Source of the DNA: Persicaria tinctoria
Taxonomy: Eukaryota; Streptophyta; Magnoliopsida; Caryophyllales; Polygonaceae
Length of the DNA: 64,000 nucleotides
Direction of reading: 5' to 3'
Assembly (NCBI GenBank): GCA_037127255.1
Contig: JBANSL010000008.1
Span: 36,593,373 to 36,657,372, forward strand
The notes under the pieces are model-generated. The model was not told the origin of the DNA. It was given only the letters and a program-made list of their open reading frames with translations, and did not search any database. Shown here one piece after another: positions 40,701 through 55,700 of this stretch (positions are counted from its first letter, which is position 1; the number at the start of each line of letters is the position of its first letter). The translations under genes and the position numbers were made by a program.

Positions 40701-43700
40701 CTAGGTTAAGGACGAGGCTTTCCATTTAGTTAGTTGTTTTTTGAGATTCTGTATAGCATCTTGGAACATCTCATTCTTGATTCGACCACGGAGTAGAGGA
40801 ATCCCCAGATAGTTTTCCATGGTTCTGGAGACCGGAATATGCATTTCATTGGCTAGTGAGTTCGCTAGCGAGGGACTGATGTTTTTGTGTGAATTTATTA
40901 AGCATGTTCCTAATAGTATGGATGCTCTTGTGTGAAGCTGGTGCAAATATTATAGTGTCATCGGCAAAAGGTTAAGAAGGGAATAGATGTGCCATTTTTA
41001 GTTATCTTAATGCCTACTAAGGCATCATCTAATCTTGCTTCCTCCTGGAGTTATGTTGCAAGGTTTTCCATCACAAGGATGAATATATAAGGTGCTAATA
41101 GATCCCCTTGTCTAATGCCCCTTTCCGGTTTAAATTGAGGACCAAAACCGAAAATATTGTAGTGGTTAAGTAGCTCATCACCCATCTAATCCATCGTGGA
41201 TCAAAACCAAATTTAATGAGTGTAGCTTTAATATAGTCCCAGCTGATCTTGTCATATGCTTTCTCCATGTCAAGCTTGAGTGTCATCCATCCTTTTGCTT
41301 CTTTTTGTTTGTGAAAGTTGTGGAAATTTTCATGTGCAATTAGCGTGTTATCCTGAATGGATCGACCTTCCACAAAAGCTCATTGGAAAGGATTGACGAG
41401 TCTAGGTAGAATGTTTTTCATTCTGTTTTCTATTATAGTTTAGATATAATCTTATAAATAGTATTGCACAAGCTAATTGGCCTATAATGATTTATATTTG
41501 ATGGATTATTTGTTTTGGGTATGAGGGCTATGAAGGTTTGATTGATCTCTGATAGCAGAGTCCCAGAATGGAAGAAGGCTTTGACGCAAACAGATTGTCC
41601 AACAATGTGGCAATATTTGCTACAGAATTCCGGTGGATAACCATCAGGTCCAGGAATTTTGTCTGTATCCATGTTTCTAACTATGTTTTTGATTTCCTGA
41701 TTTGAAGGAGTTGAAAGTAAAGTACTACCTCCGTCCAGAAATACATGGACTTTTACTATTCATGCACGTTTTTTTAGGAGCTAAAAACTATATAAAATAT
41801 TAACTTTTTTATATAGTTTTTACCTTCTTAAAAAAGCGCACGTGAATAGTAAAGTCCATGTATTTTTGGACGGATGTAGTATTGTTTTATTCTTCAGTGA
41901 TTTTTGGAAGTTCATGAGATAGTTGTTCAGGAGTTATGGATGGGGAAATTGGTTTAACAAATCTCTCAGACATTTCCATGGTGATTCTGTTAGCTATTTC
42001 CCCTGAATTTGTAAGACTCTCACCATCCTTAAAGGTGAAAGATGAGGTATAGTTTTTAAAGTTCTTAATCTTCACTACTGTCTGGTAGTAGCTAGTATTC
42101 CTATCACCCAGTTGTAGGTGTTTGGTCTTTGCCCGTTGCTTCCAGAATTTGTAATTGTAGTCAAGAAGAGCTAATTTCTTCCTTTCTAGATTCAAAAGCT
42201 TTCTGTTATCCCTGGAGAGCCTGCCCCAAGGAAGTTTAGCTTGAAGAGTTGAGATTCTATTATCAACATTTGAGAGTTGCCTTAATATGTTATTAATTTG
42301 TGTTTTACACCAGTTTTTTGTGTTGTTCTAGAGTAGCTTTTGTTTTTTTCATGAGTTTGTAAGCATGGGAGCCAGTGAACTTGTTCTCCCAAACTTGCTT
42401 CTCCATTTTCTCATAGATGGGATTAGCAGTCCAAGCCATCTCAAAGCGGAAGGGGCAGCTTTATGATCGTTTCTGTTACCCATTTGGAGTGTAATTGGAG
42501 AATGATCAGACAATGAGAATGGATGATGTTGGACATGAAGGTTCATGAACTTTGTGATGATGTCTTGATGAGCAAGAACTCTGTCAAGACGCTCATAGGT
42601 GTTATCTCTGTCACCACTATGTTTCCTCCAAGTGAAGGGGAATCCAATATGAGGGAGGGTATGTAGGTTAAGTTCCTCCTTGAGATGCCTGAGTCTACGA
42701 AATCTTGCAAGAGATGGAGTGTTGCCACCCACTTTTTCAGTATCATTCTCGATGTCGTTCAAGTCTCCCATGATGAGAACCGGTAGAGAGTGTTTGTTTG
42801 CAACTTCTACAATGTTGTTCCATAATCTGGTCTTCTCTTGCTCAATAGAAGGAGCATTGATAAAAAGGATTGCAATATCTAGACAGTTTATGGTGGCTTT
42901 TAGCATACAAAATCTACTACCCTAATCCTCAATTTAAACCCAAAACCAGTTGCAATCCAAAGTTAACAAGCATACCTCTTCAATTCGACTTATAAGAGCC
43001 CTCCTGGTTTAGTGTTGGCGAAATGGCTATCTTCGACCCACAATTTCAACCCCTAGTGGAGCGTTGAAATCTTTTTCCGTCATTGACGAAAACCATGTCG
43101 CAGGTTTGATAGGCAATTATTAGTCCCCCTCCATACGTCTTGTTCGGTGTTGAAATCGGCATTCACAGTCATTGTTGATCTCCATGGGACCGAAATCCCC
43201 AAATTCGTCCGACGATAAAGAAAGAAAAAACCCGTAAGCGTTTTTTTAACAAAAAGTTAACGGTGATTTTCAACAATTAACGAAGGGGCATGCGGCAAAC
43301 AAAATAAAAAGTTTAGAGGTACCACACGAATTATGCTAAACTTTGTTACACCACGCGAAATATCCCTTACATCAGGAGTACCGCGCGAAATTTACGTTAA
43401 TTAATGGAATAAATGGGTTTTCGTATCAAAATTATTCAAATTTAAAAACCACACATAGTGCGAGTACTGAACTAGTTAAGTATATTAAGATGTGTATTTA
43501 GGCAACCAATCACAAATTGGTGTGGTGGTTGTAGAGTTACATCCCATGTTAGAAGTTCGAAGTTCGAATTCCCTTGGAAACATGGCAAGCTGGCAAGGTT
43601 TGTTAGTTTTTTTTGAAGCGATAAATATATAGAGGTGTAAACGTAATTACAAAAATACAAGACTAATAAGGTGTCGCCGTAAAAGAGTGGCCAATGCCAC

Positions 43701-46700
43701 ACCCGCACCCATTCGCAAAAGAGGTGTAGTACTCGTACCCCTCTACAGAAGCCTAAGACCTACCCAATACTTACTTCTACTTTCTCAACCTACTCCAATC
43801 ATCTATAATTAACTCCCCCATCTATCTAAATAGTATCCCTTCGCACTCTACCAATGCTTAACGATCCTCACCGTCTGTAGTCTCTCACGCACGGCCATCC
43901 ACAAGATGGAAGACCAGTTCTGTGATTGGGCACCACACTAGAGTATGTCTCCTCAATCCACCAACGAGCTTTTGATTCGAATAGCTTCATAGATTTTGCC
44001 ACACGCTATCATTCCATTGCCTTTCAAGAGATGTTGGACAACACTTCCTGCAGCCATAACATTCTTCCTTTGGAGCTCATCCCGAATGTCCAACAACCCT
44101 TTCCAGGGCAATGAGTCATAGGTTCGGGCATCCACATTCCATATGGAATCCCCTTTGAGGTGATTAGCATTAACCCACATTGTCCAGATACTCACTCTAT
44201 CCAGCACAACATCCCCCAACAGTGATGAGAAGAGGCACCGATTCCAGGCGACCAACTACTTCACACCCAGCCCTTCTTCCGAGTAAGGTTGCGTAACAAC
44301 ATCCCAAGCAACTGGACAACTTTGACTTCACACATGACCATGCCACATAAACCGATCTCTTACATGAGCTATTCAACTGGGCCAATAATAGCTTTAAGGA
44401 GAAGAATTGATTGACCCCAAAATGTGAATAACCTCTCAAGCACCGCCTTATTGAGCTAGAGATGGTCCACATACGACATGATCTTCGTAGCCCAAGTGTG
44501 GGTTTTATTATCAACCTTATCAAACAACCCCTGCTATTCTGCAATAATAATTCAAATCTGGTGGAGTTTAAGGGGAAACTCTACCAACAGAGTTTCTCAT
44601 TCCTCTCATTAAAAATTAAAAAAAAAAAGGGATTGAGGAAAAGGAGGGGTGAATTTTTTTACAATTGATTTTAAAATCAACGGTGGAGATTCTCTCAACT
44701 CTACCCATATAGTTTTTTAAAAACTCTAAACTTTGTGGGATCCAAAGTGAAAAAAATAAATAGTCTTTATAACTTAGGTACGGGGATTTAATTAATATAA
44801 TATTTATTATTTTTATTTAAAGTTTATATATAATTATAGTTATTTAATAATTTCTATAGTTTATTATTGTTAATTATAATAAGAAAATTATATTGATACT
44901 AACGTAATGATAGTTTTTTTTTAATTTTTTGTACAATGTAAAAAAGATATATTTATGTGAAATTATTTGAAAATAAAATCTAATCTAATCTAATTTTATA
45001 AAATACGTATAATTTTTCTAGTAGAATTATGAGAATCGAGAGGTTATAATTGAAGTGGCTTATTGGGGGATTGATAGGTTATAAATATAGTGGTTTAATT
45101 AATTAGATCTTATTATATGGACGGTGCATTTGCTCAATCTCTTGACACAATCACTTGGATATTAGTGCAATAGTGCATTTGCTCAATCTCTAGACTCAAT
45201 CCCTTGCTCTCCTGCTTTCACAGGCTTGCTCAATCTTTTGTCACAATCGATATGATATCGGTACATTTGCTCAATCTCTTGACACAATCACTTACTCTCC
45301 AGCTTTCTGTTGTAAGCGGAATCTGCCATGTTTTACAGCAACTTTTATATCGATTTTTGTATACATTGCATTCATTTGGGCTAGAATAGTACAGAATCTA
45401 TGTAGTTTATGTTCATTTGCCAAACTATGGAATCTACACCAGTTTTTGTTTAAAATCGCAGAAATCGAGGCTTTTACAGCAATTCTACAGAAAGTCGGAA
45501 AAGCTCGGAAAACCACTACAGAAGTCCAAGGTCAAAGCAGCAGAACAAGTCTGAGAGTCAACCTTACTCGACATCGAGTAGGTCTACTCGACCTAGACAA
45601 GCATAACCGAACACGGCCTTGTCGAGCAAGCCTGCTCGAGAAGCCAGACAACCCGAGCCTCCGGAGTCTACTCGATCTCGACAAACTCTGGTCGAGATCG
45701 ACGAAGCCCAGCACCATGCCCGGAGTCGACAAGGGGAAGAGCTGCCCGAGAAGCCAAGGACGAGAATCCGAGCCAGGTCTACTCGACCTCGACAAACCCC
45801 TTGTCGAGGTCGACAAGCCAGTCCCAGCCAGACGAGGAGGAGTCCTCGACGAGACCATCCGAGCCATCCTCGACGAATCCTACTCGATCTCGACAAGAGT
45901 TAGTCGAGATCGACAAGGCACCCAGATCATGTCCGACCCTGTCGAGGAGATCTACTCGAGAAACCCTAGTCGGCGAGCAAAGTTACTCGAGGTCGATGAA
46001 GCTTACTCGAAGTCGACAAGAGCCCAGTGAACCAAAACGAGCCACATCGAGCAGAGAAGTCAGCCAGGTCCAGTCGACGAAACCATCGTGGTTGAGGTCG
46101 ACGAGACCTTGTCGAGGTCGACTAGACCCAGATTCCAGAAGTTGCTCGACGAAGCCTTGTCCGAGTAGAGTTGGAGTTGCTTGGTCGCAAAGCCGTAAGA
46201 TTCTATCCGATCTATCAAGTTCTATCATGGAAGGAGCAAGATCTATCAACATGAAGACTTACCATATTAGTTTTATCTTTTTTCTTATGGATTTAATTTC
46301 ATTAAAACATTTATTTATCTTTTAAAGCAATTTAGATATAGATAGATATCTTCTTTCCTAGAATAGCTAGGGAATGAAGGCTATAAATAAAGCCTAGGGG
46401 GCTCAGTTTTAAGCATTCAATTTGAGAGAGAAGTAAGTAGTTCCATTCAGAGATACAGTTAGGAGTTCTAAGGTTTTTAAGGTTTTGGCTTACAGCGAAA
46501 GTTGATTGCCAAGATTGTAAAAGGCTTTGAATTTAGTTTATGCAATTTAGTTCTTTTCATCAATCAATGTCTGCAATTGCGATGAGGCGTGAGTAGTCCA
46601 CCCACTTCTGGGGCTGGGGTGAGCCCGACGGTGGCCATGTGAGGCGATGCGATAAAGGTCAGATCTTTTTTGTGCAATTCATCTTCTATCCCTATGAGCA

Positions 46701-49700
46701 TGATTCTTTTGCGAGAGTTGAAGGTGATCCTTGTTTGTATTATTGAAGCGAAAGTGATCTTAATGCAACTTGGATTAATTATGTGAAAAAGGGTTAGTAA
46801 CAATTAGGGTTTATGCGAGAGCCTCTATATGCCTATTTGTTAATAATGAAAGTTATTTGATGGAAAGCATGATCTTTTATGCCTTTATGTGTTGTTTTGC
46901 ATGGTTATCGTTGTGGTGTTGAAACCCTGGCCTTGGAGGTCTTTTAATATATTGAAGTTTATTTCTGTCAAATTTCTGCATTCTGTCTTCAATTCTGCAA
47001 AGTTTTAAGTTTCTGTTCTTAGTCGACATAGACCAGCCTTTGTCGATCTCGAGTTACTCTTGTCGAGGTCGAGGAGGGGTTGTCTTAGTCGAGTTGTCTT
47101 TTCTTCTGCTTTTGTCGATTTAAAGTTTCTGTCTTTGCTTTCCTTTGTCGAAGTCGAGTAGTAGTGGTCGAGATCGAGTTGGCTTGTTTTGTCGAGTTGC
47201 TTCGTTTTCGATTCTGAGTTATTGTTTTGTCGACCTAGAGGACAGCTTGTCGAGATCGACCAGCTTCTGTGTCCTCGAGTTACTTTTTGTCTTTGCTCTC
47301 GTTTTTTTTGCTTTGTTCTTTATTTGCTTTGCTTTTATTTCTGTCTTTGTTTTGCTTCTTTGCTTTTGTTTTAGTTGCCCTTGCCGGGTTTATTTGTTTC
47401 TTTCCTTTCTGTGTTTCTGTCTTTTCTGCTGTGTCTGTGAGAATCTGATAGCTACCTGAGAACTGCTGACGTGCTTCCTCGTGGATTCGATCCTGACTTT
47501 TTTTCTTACTACAACGGGAGGAAGTCTTGTATTTATTTGCTGAGACAGGGAAGTCAGTCTGAACTATATTTCATATTTATTTCATACTTGACACATCCTC
47601 CTGCAACAACAAATTGGCGCCGTTGCCGGAGAAGCTATCAATCGCGCCTTAGGTAGTCAGTTCTCACTGTTTCTTTGAGTTACTTTTCAGGTGTATGCGC
47701 CGTTCTGGTATCCCACCTGAATATTACGGTTTAGACGAACCAGAGCGCCTTCTACACATCAGAAACAGACTTCAAAGAGCCATGGAGGACGCTGAAACAC
47801 AGGAGCAGCTGATCGCTAGGCTTACCAGGGATCTAGCCGCCAAGGATGCTGCTCTCTCCGCTGAGAAAGCAGCAAGGGAGCAAGCAGAAGCTGAGCTTGC
47901 CCAATATCCGACTACTGCTGAGGATTATATGCATCCCACGCTCATCGTGCCTGAATCGGCGATTCTTATCCCTGAAAACTCTTTTGAAATTCGCACTCAA
48001 TTTCTTATAGAGCTTAAAAATAATGCCTTTTACGGCAGATTTAATGAGTGCCCTCTTGAACATATTACTAATTTTCATGATATGTGTCGTACTCTTACAG
48101 AAGGCACAACCTTGGAATATGTCAAGATGAAATCTTTTCGCTGGTCTCTCGCTGGGCCTGCACTGAAATGGCTGGAAGGGCTGAAAGCAAGATCACTCAC
48201 AACCTGGGCCCAAGTAGAGCAAGAGTTTCTGAACAAATTCTTCCCACCTGCCAAAACAGCACATCTCCGCAAGAAAATCACCGCCTTTAAACAGCAGAAA
48301 GGGGAACCGCTGGCAAGGGCATGGGAGCGCTACAAGGAACTTCTGCGATCTTGCCCTACTCATGGACAGCCACCCTACATCATTCAGGAGATCTTCTTCA
48401 ACTCTCTTGACCAAGTCACTAAGGACAGAATCAACAATTATACTCATTACGAGTATCTGACGATGCCGCCAAGTGACGCATGGGGTGTGCTAGAGAAGCT
48501 CACCAACTACGACAACAAATATGGGTCTACTGCAACTTATGAAGAGAACCCATACGCGAGGCCAACACCATCCATGCCCCTATATGAGCCTCCTAAGGAG
48601 ATTGATCCAGATGTTAGGGAGCAGTACTACAGAGATCAGAATAAGACGCTGCTCAAGCAAGTCAAATATCTCTCTGTCAACCGTCCTTGCATTGAATGCG
48701 GATCGCATCGGCACACCACTACTGAGTGCCCACACACCGAGCAAGTCAGGCTGGCAGAGCATCATGAGGAAGCGGCTTACGCAGGGGGTCCCAATCGCTA
48801 CATGGGGGACCAAAGGTTTCAGCAACCACAGTGGAACCAAGGAGTCCCTAGGAACCCCCCGCCCTGCAGAGCTCCAGGACATCCTGAAAGGGACCAGAAA
48901 AAGGATGATATCCAGACAGTCCTGGAGGAGATGCGGAGAAATCACGCTGAAACTAGGCAATCTTTCAACTCCGTCTATACTCAGATGCAAGGTGTCAACT
49001 CTAGGCTTGGGGAAATTGATATCTGGCGGAAATCAATTGATACACAGATTGGTCAGCTAGCAGCGGGAATTCCCAGACAGTCAGGCGCTCTCCCTGGATC
49101 TTCAGAACCAAATCCGAAGGGAAAGACTGGACACATCGCTGCTGTAAAACTCAGAAGCGGCCATCAACTTCAAGAGCCAGAGGTCGGGAAGCAGCAGAAC
49201 AGCGAGGAACAGCAAGTCGATCTCGACAAACCCGTCGTCGATCTCGACCAGAGCCTAATTGACCTCGACAAAGGTCTACTCGAGGTCGAGGAGAATCTTC
49301 AGAAATCCTCGTCTGTACAGCCCAGCAACTCGACGTCGCCAAATCTAGTCAAAGTCGACAAGCCTGTAGTCGACATCGAAGAGCCCCTGGTCGACATAGA
49401 GAAGTCTGCAGCAACTCCGACGTCTGTTCTGGCTCCGACTCAGAAAAAGAAGCTGCCTTTCCCAACAAAATCTCTAAAGGACCCGGCGGAGAAAAAGTTT
49501 CAGCGCTTCATCAAGATGCTTCAGAAGCTCAATGTCACCATCCCCTTCACAGAAGCTCTCAATGAAATGCCGTCCTATGTCAAATTCCTGAAAGAGATTC
49601 TGAGCAAAAAGCGATCGATGGCAGAAATCACAGAGGAGTGCAGCCATCTAGACATATTGGAGAAGAGGCCGGATCCAGGTAAGTTTGCTATAACTATTGG

Positions 49701-52700
49701 ATTTGGTCCATACAAAATTAATGCCCTATGTGATCTTGGAGCCAGTGTTAGTATTATGCCTTTAACGATTTGGTCCAAGATTAAGATAGGTGCCCTGGAG
49801 CCTGTGGATGCTAGACTTTACATGGCCAACAACACCGCGGTCATTCCGACAGGCATGGTGGAAAATGTCCCAGTACAAGTAGGTAAATTCTTCGTCCCTG
49901 CTGATTTCTTAATTGTTGATATGCAAGAAGATCCTGCTTGTCCAATTATTCTAGGGAGACCATTCTTGGCGACCGTGGATGCTAACATAAGCGTACGGAA
50001 AGGAGTGCTCACTTTCAACATCAGCGATGAAGTGATTGAGTATTCCTTCAACAAAATTGAAAGATATACGGGTCCAATGGAAGAGGTCAAATCTATCTCA
50101 GCTGGCTACATCACCTGCGGAGAACCCAAGGTCAGGAATATGACCCCTGAGGAGCTGGAAAAGAGGGACATGGAGGCCCAGGTGGAGGAGATCATGGCAA
50201 TCCTTAAAGAGAACAAAGGAGCTAAGTATGGGGTCAAGATCGACCAGGGCTCCTCGACATCGAGTAGAACCCTAGTCGATCTCGACCAGACCACGGGGAC
50301 TCCACCAGCGCCAGCTTCGTCGAGCAGCGAACCAGACAAGCCGGGTCTACTCGAAGTCGACAACACTCTCGTCGATCTCGACCACCCCTCGGAGAGCCCA
50401 GCGCCGCCTTCCTCGACGAGCAAGCCACCAGGAGGAGAAGGCTACTCGACCTCGAGTAGCCTTGTCGAGGTCGACCAACACTCAGCACCACCAGAGCCAT
50501 CTTCATCGACGACGCTGACTCCAGGACCAGAACCCTCGTCGACCTCGAGTAGCCTTGTCGAGGTCGACCACCGCCAGGCGCCACCAGATCCTGTGTTCTC
50601 GAGGAGCATCCCACGAGGAGCAGAGTCCTTGTCGAGGTCGACCAGCCAACTCGAGGTCGACAAGACCTGTTCTTCCTCGACTTCTGACTCTTCGACCAGA
50701 CCACCACCAGAGCCTGCAGTCTCGTCGATCTCGAGGAGCCCTAGTCGAGATCGACCAAACACCGTGGTGCCCGATTCCGTTTCCGCAAAGGTAAGTCAAG
50801 GTATGGATCTTTCTTCTCCTATTTCCATCAAAGATTTATCTATACATGGGAGAGGTCTGCCTTGGTATGTGCGATTGTGCAGGATTTCCAATGATAAGCC
50901 TAAGGAGTATGAAGTTGGAGACAAGCTTTATGTCTCTAAATCAAAGGATCATTGGTTTCCCAACAAATTCAACAAGAAGCGGATGGGACCGTTCGTAGTG
51001 AACAAGATCCATTCTGGAGGATTACAGCTGATGGACAAGAATGGAGTCTTATTTGAGGCCCAAGCTACATGGGCCCTGCAGATGCCACCTTGAGCATTAA
51101 TGAAAGTCGGCCTAGCGACTATAAAATCTAGAGCATGTACATAAACTTTTTAGGACATTTGAGACTTTGTTTTTGTTTTTGCTATTATGGGTATATGTCT
51201 TCTACTTTTTCAGGTCAATGGATAAAACCAAAGCTTACTCGGACTAAGAGGTGCTCCATTCGAAATTTTGCAGCTCTGCACACTTGGCTTGTGAGTTTCT
51301 TTCTTTACCCTTTACATTGTTTTTTTTTATATACAGTGAGGACACTGTAATGTTTAAGTATGGGGTGGGGGAAGGGCTTACATTATGCATATTTTCCATG
51401 CTTGACATTATGTGTGCATTATTTCTTGGAATTGCTACATGGCTATTTTGGAATGCATTATTTATTTATGTGCTTATATGCATGATTTCCAAAAAGTTTT
51501 GAAAAATGACCCCCATTGAAAATTTTGAATAATGTCATGGAAGCTTATATTGGACTCGACGATGCAAAATTGGATTCATTAGAGATATAGCATGAAATTG
51601 CCTAGTAAAGGGAAGTCACAATGAAGTGCATTATTTATTGAAAACCATGAAAGGAGGTAAAATTTGAAGTTGCTTTTGACATGTTGCATGATAAGATGAT
51701 GGAGGACTTTATATTTCCATATAATGCTCATTGTTAATTCCTAGCCTTACCTATGCTTATGCATCACAAAAGCCATAAATATGCCTTATTTCAAATATTG
51801 CTCCACATGAACTAAATATTGCCATTCTTTACCTTATTTCCTATCCGGGGATTATGTTGAGAATGATGTTACATTATGGAGATTATTATATGGTATTTGT
51901 GTTGTTAAAAATCATTATTGGAGTTTGGAAGGAAAGTGTTTGAAATATATGGAAAATTTAATGAGTGAAAGAAAATGCAATCACCTCAGGAGATAAAGGT
52001 AGATTGACCCTGCTCTCTGAGATAATAGTTTGGAGAGATGGGACACATTGTGAGGAGTCCAAAGCACTAAGTATCCGGGGCCATTCATGACACCCATGTT
52101 TGCGACTCGCGAGAATGCAGTGCTGAGGTTAGAGAGGTAAAAGCATTATTATTGAAAAAAGCAATATTATTGAGAAAAGCAATATGAAAGGTGATGAATC
52201 AAGTGGAAAAGGAATGTGGAATGAAATTCAAAGTTTGGAAAAGTACTCCATTTCCCCGGATCATTAAAGCACCACATTGCCAGAAATTGCCCATCGTTTA
52301 GCCTTTTACCAATCTACTCCTTCAAGAGCTTAAATTAAAGTCTTCTTGATTATCAATGCTTTGTCACGAATAAATTGTTTATGCAATACCCTCCTTCTGT
52401 GAGTAGATGTTGCTTTTACATATTTGCACATGCATGGATTTGTGACACTAGTACCTTTTCGAGGATGGTAATTGATTGCAGGGTTATATAAGAATGAATC
52501 TAAGATGTTGAGAGTATTGATTTCTTCCCCTGAATGACAATTAAAAGTATTGCTTGAGGACAAACAAGCTTAAGTATGGGGTGTTTGTTGTAAGCGGAAT
52601 CTGCCATGTTTTACAGCAACTTTTATATCGATTTTTGTATACATTGCATTCATTTGGGCTAGAATAGTACAGAATCTATGTAGTTTATGTTCATTTGCCA

Positions 52701-55700
52701 AACTATGGAATCTACACCAGTTTCTGTTTAAAATCGCAGAAATCGAGGCTTTTACAGCAATTCTACAGAAAGTCGGAAAAGCTCGGAAAACCACTACATA
52801 AGTCCAAGGTCAAAGCAGCAGAACAAGTCTGAGAGTCAACCTTACTCGACATCGAGTAGGTCTACTCGACCTAGACAAGCATGACCGAACACGGCCTTGT
52901 CGAGCAAGCCTGCTCGAGAAGCCAGACAACCCGAGCCTCCGGAGTCTACTCGATCTCGACAAACTCTGGTCGAGATCGACGAAGCCCAGCACCATGCCCG
53001 GAGTCGACAAGGGGAAGAGCTGCCCGAGAAGCCAAGGACGAGAATCCGAGCCAGGTCTACTCGACCTCGACAAACCCCTTGTCGAGGTCGACAAGCCAAT
53101 CCCAGCCAGACGAGGAGGAGTCCTCGACGAGACCATCCGAGCCATCCTCGACGAATCCTACTCGATCTCGACAAGAGTTAGTCAAGATCGACAAGGCACC
53201 CAGATCATGTCCGACCCTGTCGAGGAGATCTACTCGAGAAACCCTAGTCGGCGAGCAAAGTTACTCGAGGTCGATGAAGCTTACTCGAAGTCGACAAGAG
53301 CCCAGTGAACCAAAACGAGCCACATCGAGCAGAGAAGTCAGCCAGGTCCAGTCGACGAAACCATCGTGGTTGAGGTCGACGAGACCTTGTCGAGGTCGAC
53401 TAGACCCAGATTCCAGAAGTTGCTCGACGAAGCCTTGTCCGAGTAGAGTTGGAGTTGCTTGGTCGCAAAGCCGTAAGATTCTATCCGATCTATCAAGTTC
53501 TATCATGGAAGGAGCAAGATCTATCAACATGAAGACTTACCATATTAGTTTTATCTTTTTTCTTATGGATTTAATTCCATTAAAACATTTATTTATCTTT
53601 TAAAGCAATTTAGATATAGATAGATATCTTCTTTCCTAGAATAGCTAGGGAATGAAGGCTATAAATAAAGCCTAGGGGGCTCAGTTTTAAGCATTCAATT
53701 TGAGAGAGAAGTAAGTAGTTCCATTCAGAGATACAGTTAGGAGTTCTAAGGTTTTTAAGGTTTTGGCTTACAGCGAAAGTTGATTGCCAAGATTGTAAAA
53801 GGCTTTGAATTTAGTTTATGCAATTTAGTTCTTTTCATCAATCAATGTCTGCAATTGCGATGAGGCGTGAGTAGTCCACCCACTTCTGGAGCTGGGGTGA
53901 GCCCGACGGTGGCCATGTGAGGCGATGCGATAAAGGTCAGATCTTTTTTGTGCAATTCATCTTCTATCCCTATGAGCATGATTCTTTTGCGAGAGTTGAA
54001 GGTGATCCTTGTTTGTATTATTGAAGCGAAAGTGATCTTAATGCAACTTGGATTAATTATGTGAAAAAGGGTTAGTAACAATTAGGGTTTATGCGAGAGC
54101 CTCTATATGCCTATTTGTTAATAACGAAAGTTATTTGATGGAAAGCATGATCTTTTATGCCTTTATGTGTTGTTTTGCATGGTTATCGTTGTGGTGTTGA
54201 AACCCTGGCCTTGGAGGTCTTTTAATATATTGAAGTTTATTTCTGTCAAATTTCTGCATTCTGTCTTCAATTCTGCAAAGTTTTAAGTTTCTGTTCTTAG
54301 TCGACATAGACCAGCCTTTGTCGATCTCGAGTTACTCTTGTCGAGGTCGAGGAGGGGTTGTCTTAGTCGAGTTGTCTTTTCTTCTGCTTTTGTCGATTTA
54401 AAGTTTCTGTCTTTGCTTTCCTTTGTCGAAGTCGAGTAGTAGTGGTCGAGATCGAGTTGGCTTGTTTTGTCGAGTTGCTTCGTTTTCGATTCTGAGTTAT
54501 TGTTTTGTCGACCTAGAGGACAGCTTGTCGAGATCGACCAGCTTCTGTGTCCTTGAGTTACTTTTTGTCTTTGCTCTCGTTTTTTTCTCTTTGTTCTTTA
54601 TTTGCTTTGCTTTTATTTCTGTCTTTGTTTTGCTTCTTTGCTTTTGTTTTAGTTGCCCTTGCCGGGTTTATTTGTTTCTTTCCTTTCTGTGTTTCTGTCT
54701 TTTCTGCTGTGTCTGTGAGAATCTGATAGCTACCTGAGAACTGCTGACGTGCTTCCTCGTGGATTCGATCCTGACTTTTTTTCTTACTACAACGGGAGGA
54801 AGTCTTGTATTTATTTGCTGAGACAGGGAAGTCAGTCTGAACTATATTTCATATTTATTTCATACTTGACACATCCTCCTGCAACAACACTTTCATAGGC
54901 TTCTTCTGCTTGATCTGTGTATCCTTTTCTTTATTGCACTTCCTTTTCTCTCTTCACATCATTAACCACTTTATCTTTTCATAGGATGTGTTCCTACATC
55001 GACACATCCAACTCCAACGTTAGCCTTCAAAGCGAGGATCTGGACAAATATTGGTGGATGGATCCATCCAAAGACGACGATGATGCCCCCTGTCCTCACT
55101 TGAAGTTGGAAGTGATGCTTGCTCTAAGAAGGAATCGCTGGTGATTGAGCTCGAGGATGAGTCGAGGAACCTCGAAGGATGCATTGTTGTGTTTGAAGAG
55201 CGTGACCTTCGTCGCGAGTCGGACCTTGGAAGGTCAGACGCTAGATTGGACCACTGGAAAGCTGCTATCAGCTTCGATGTAGGAATGTTGGGTCGATATC
55301 AAAGTAACCCTAGATTGGACCACTGGAAAGCTGCTAAGAAGGTTCTTAGGTACTTGCAAGGCACCAAGGAATACATGCTTACATATAGGAGATCCGATCA
55401 TCTTGAGGTCATTGGATATTCAGATTCAGATTTTACCGAATGCATTGATAGTAGGAAATCGATGTTTGGCTACTTGTTCGTATTAGCTGGTGGGGCAGTA
55501 TCATGGAAAAGTGGAAAGCAGTCTGTCATTGCTACTTCAACAATAGAGGCTGAATTTGTGGTATGCTTTGAGACCACAATTCATGCATGCAGAACTTTAT
55601 CTCAGGGCTTGGAATTGTTGATAGTATAGCCATGCCGCTGAAAATTATTGTGATAACACCGTAGCCGTCTTCTTCCCAAAGAATGACAAGTTCTCGAGGG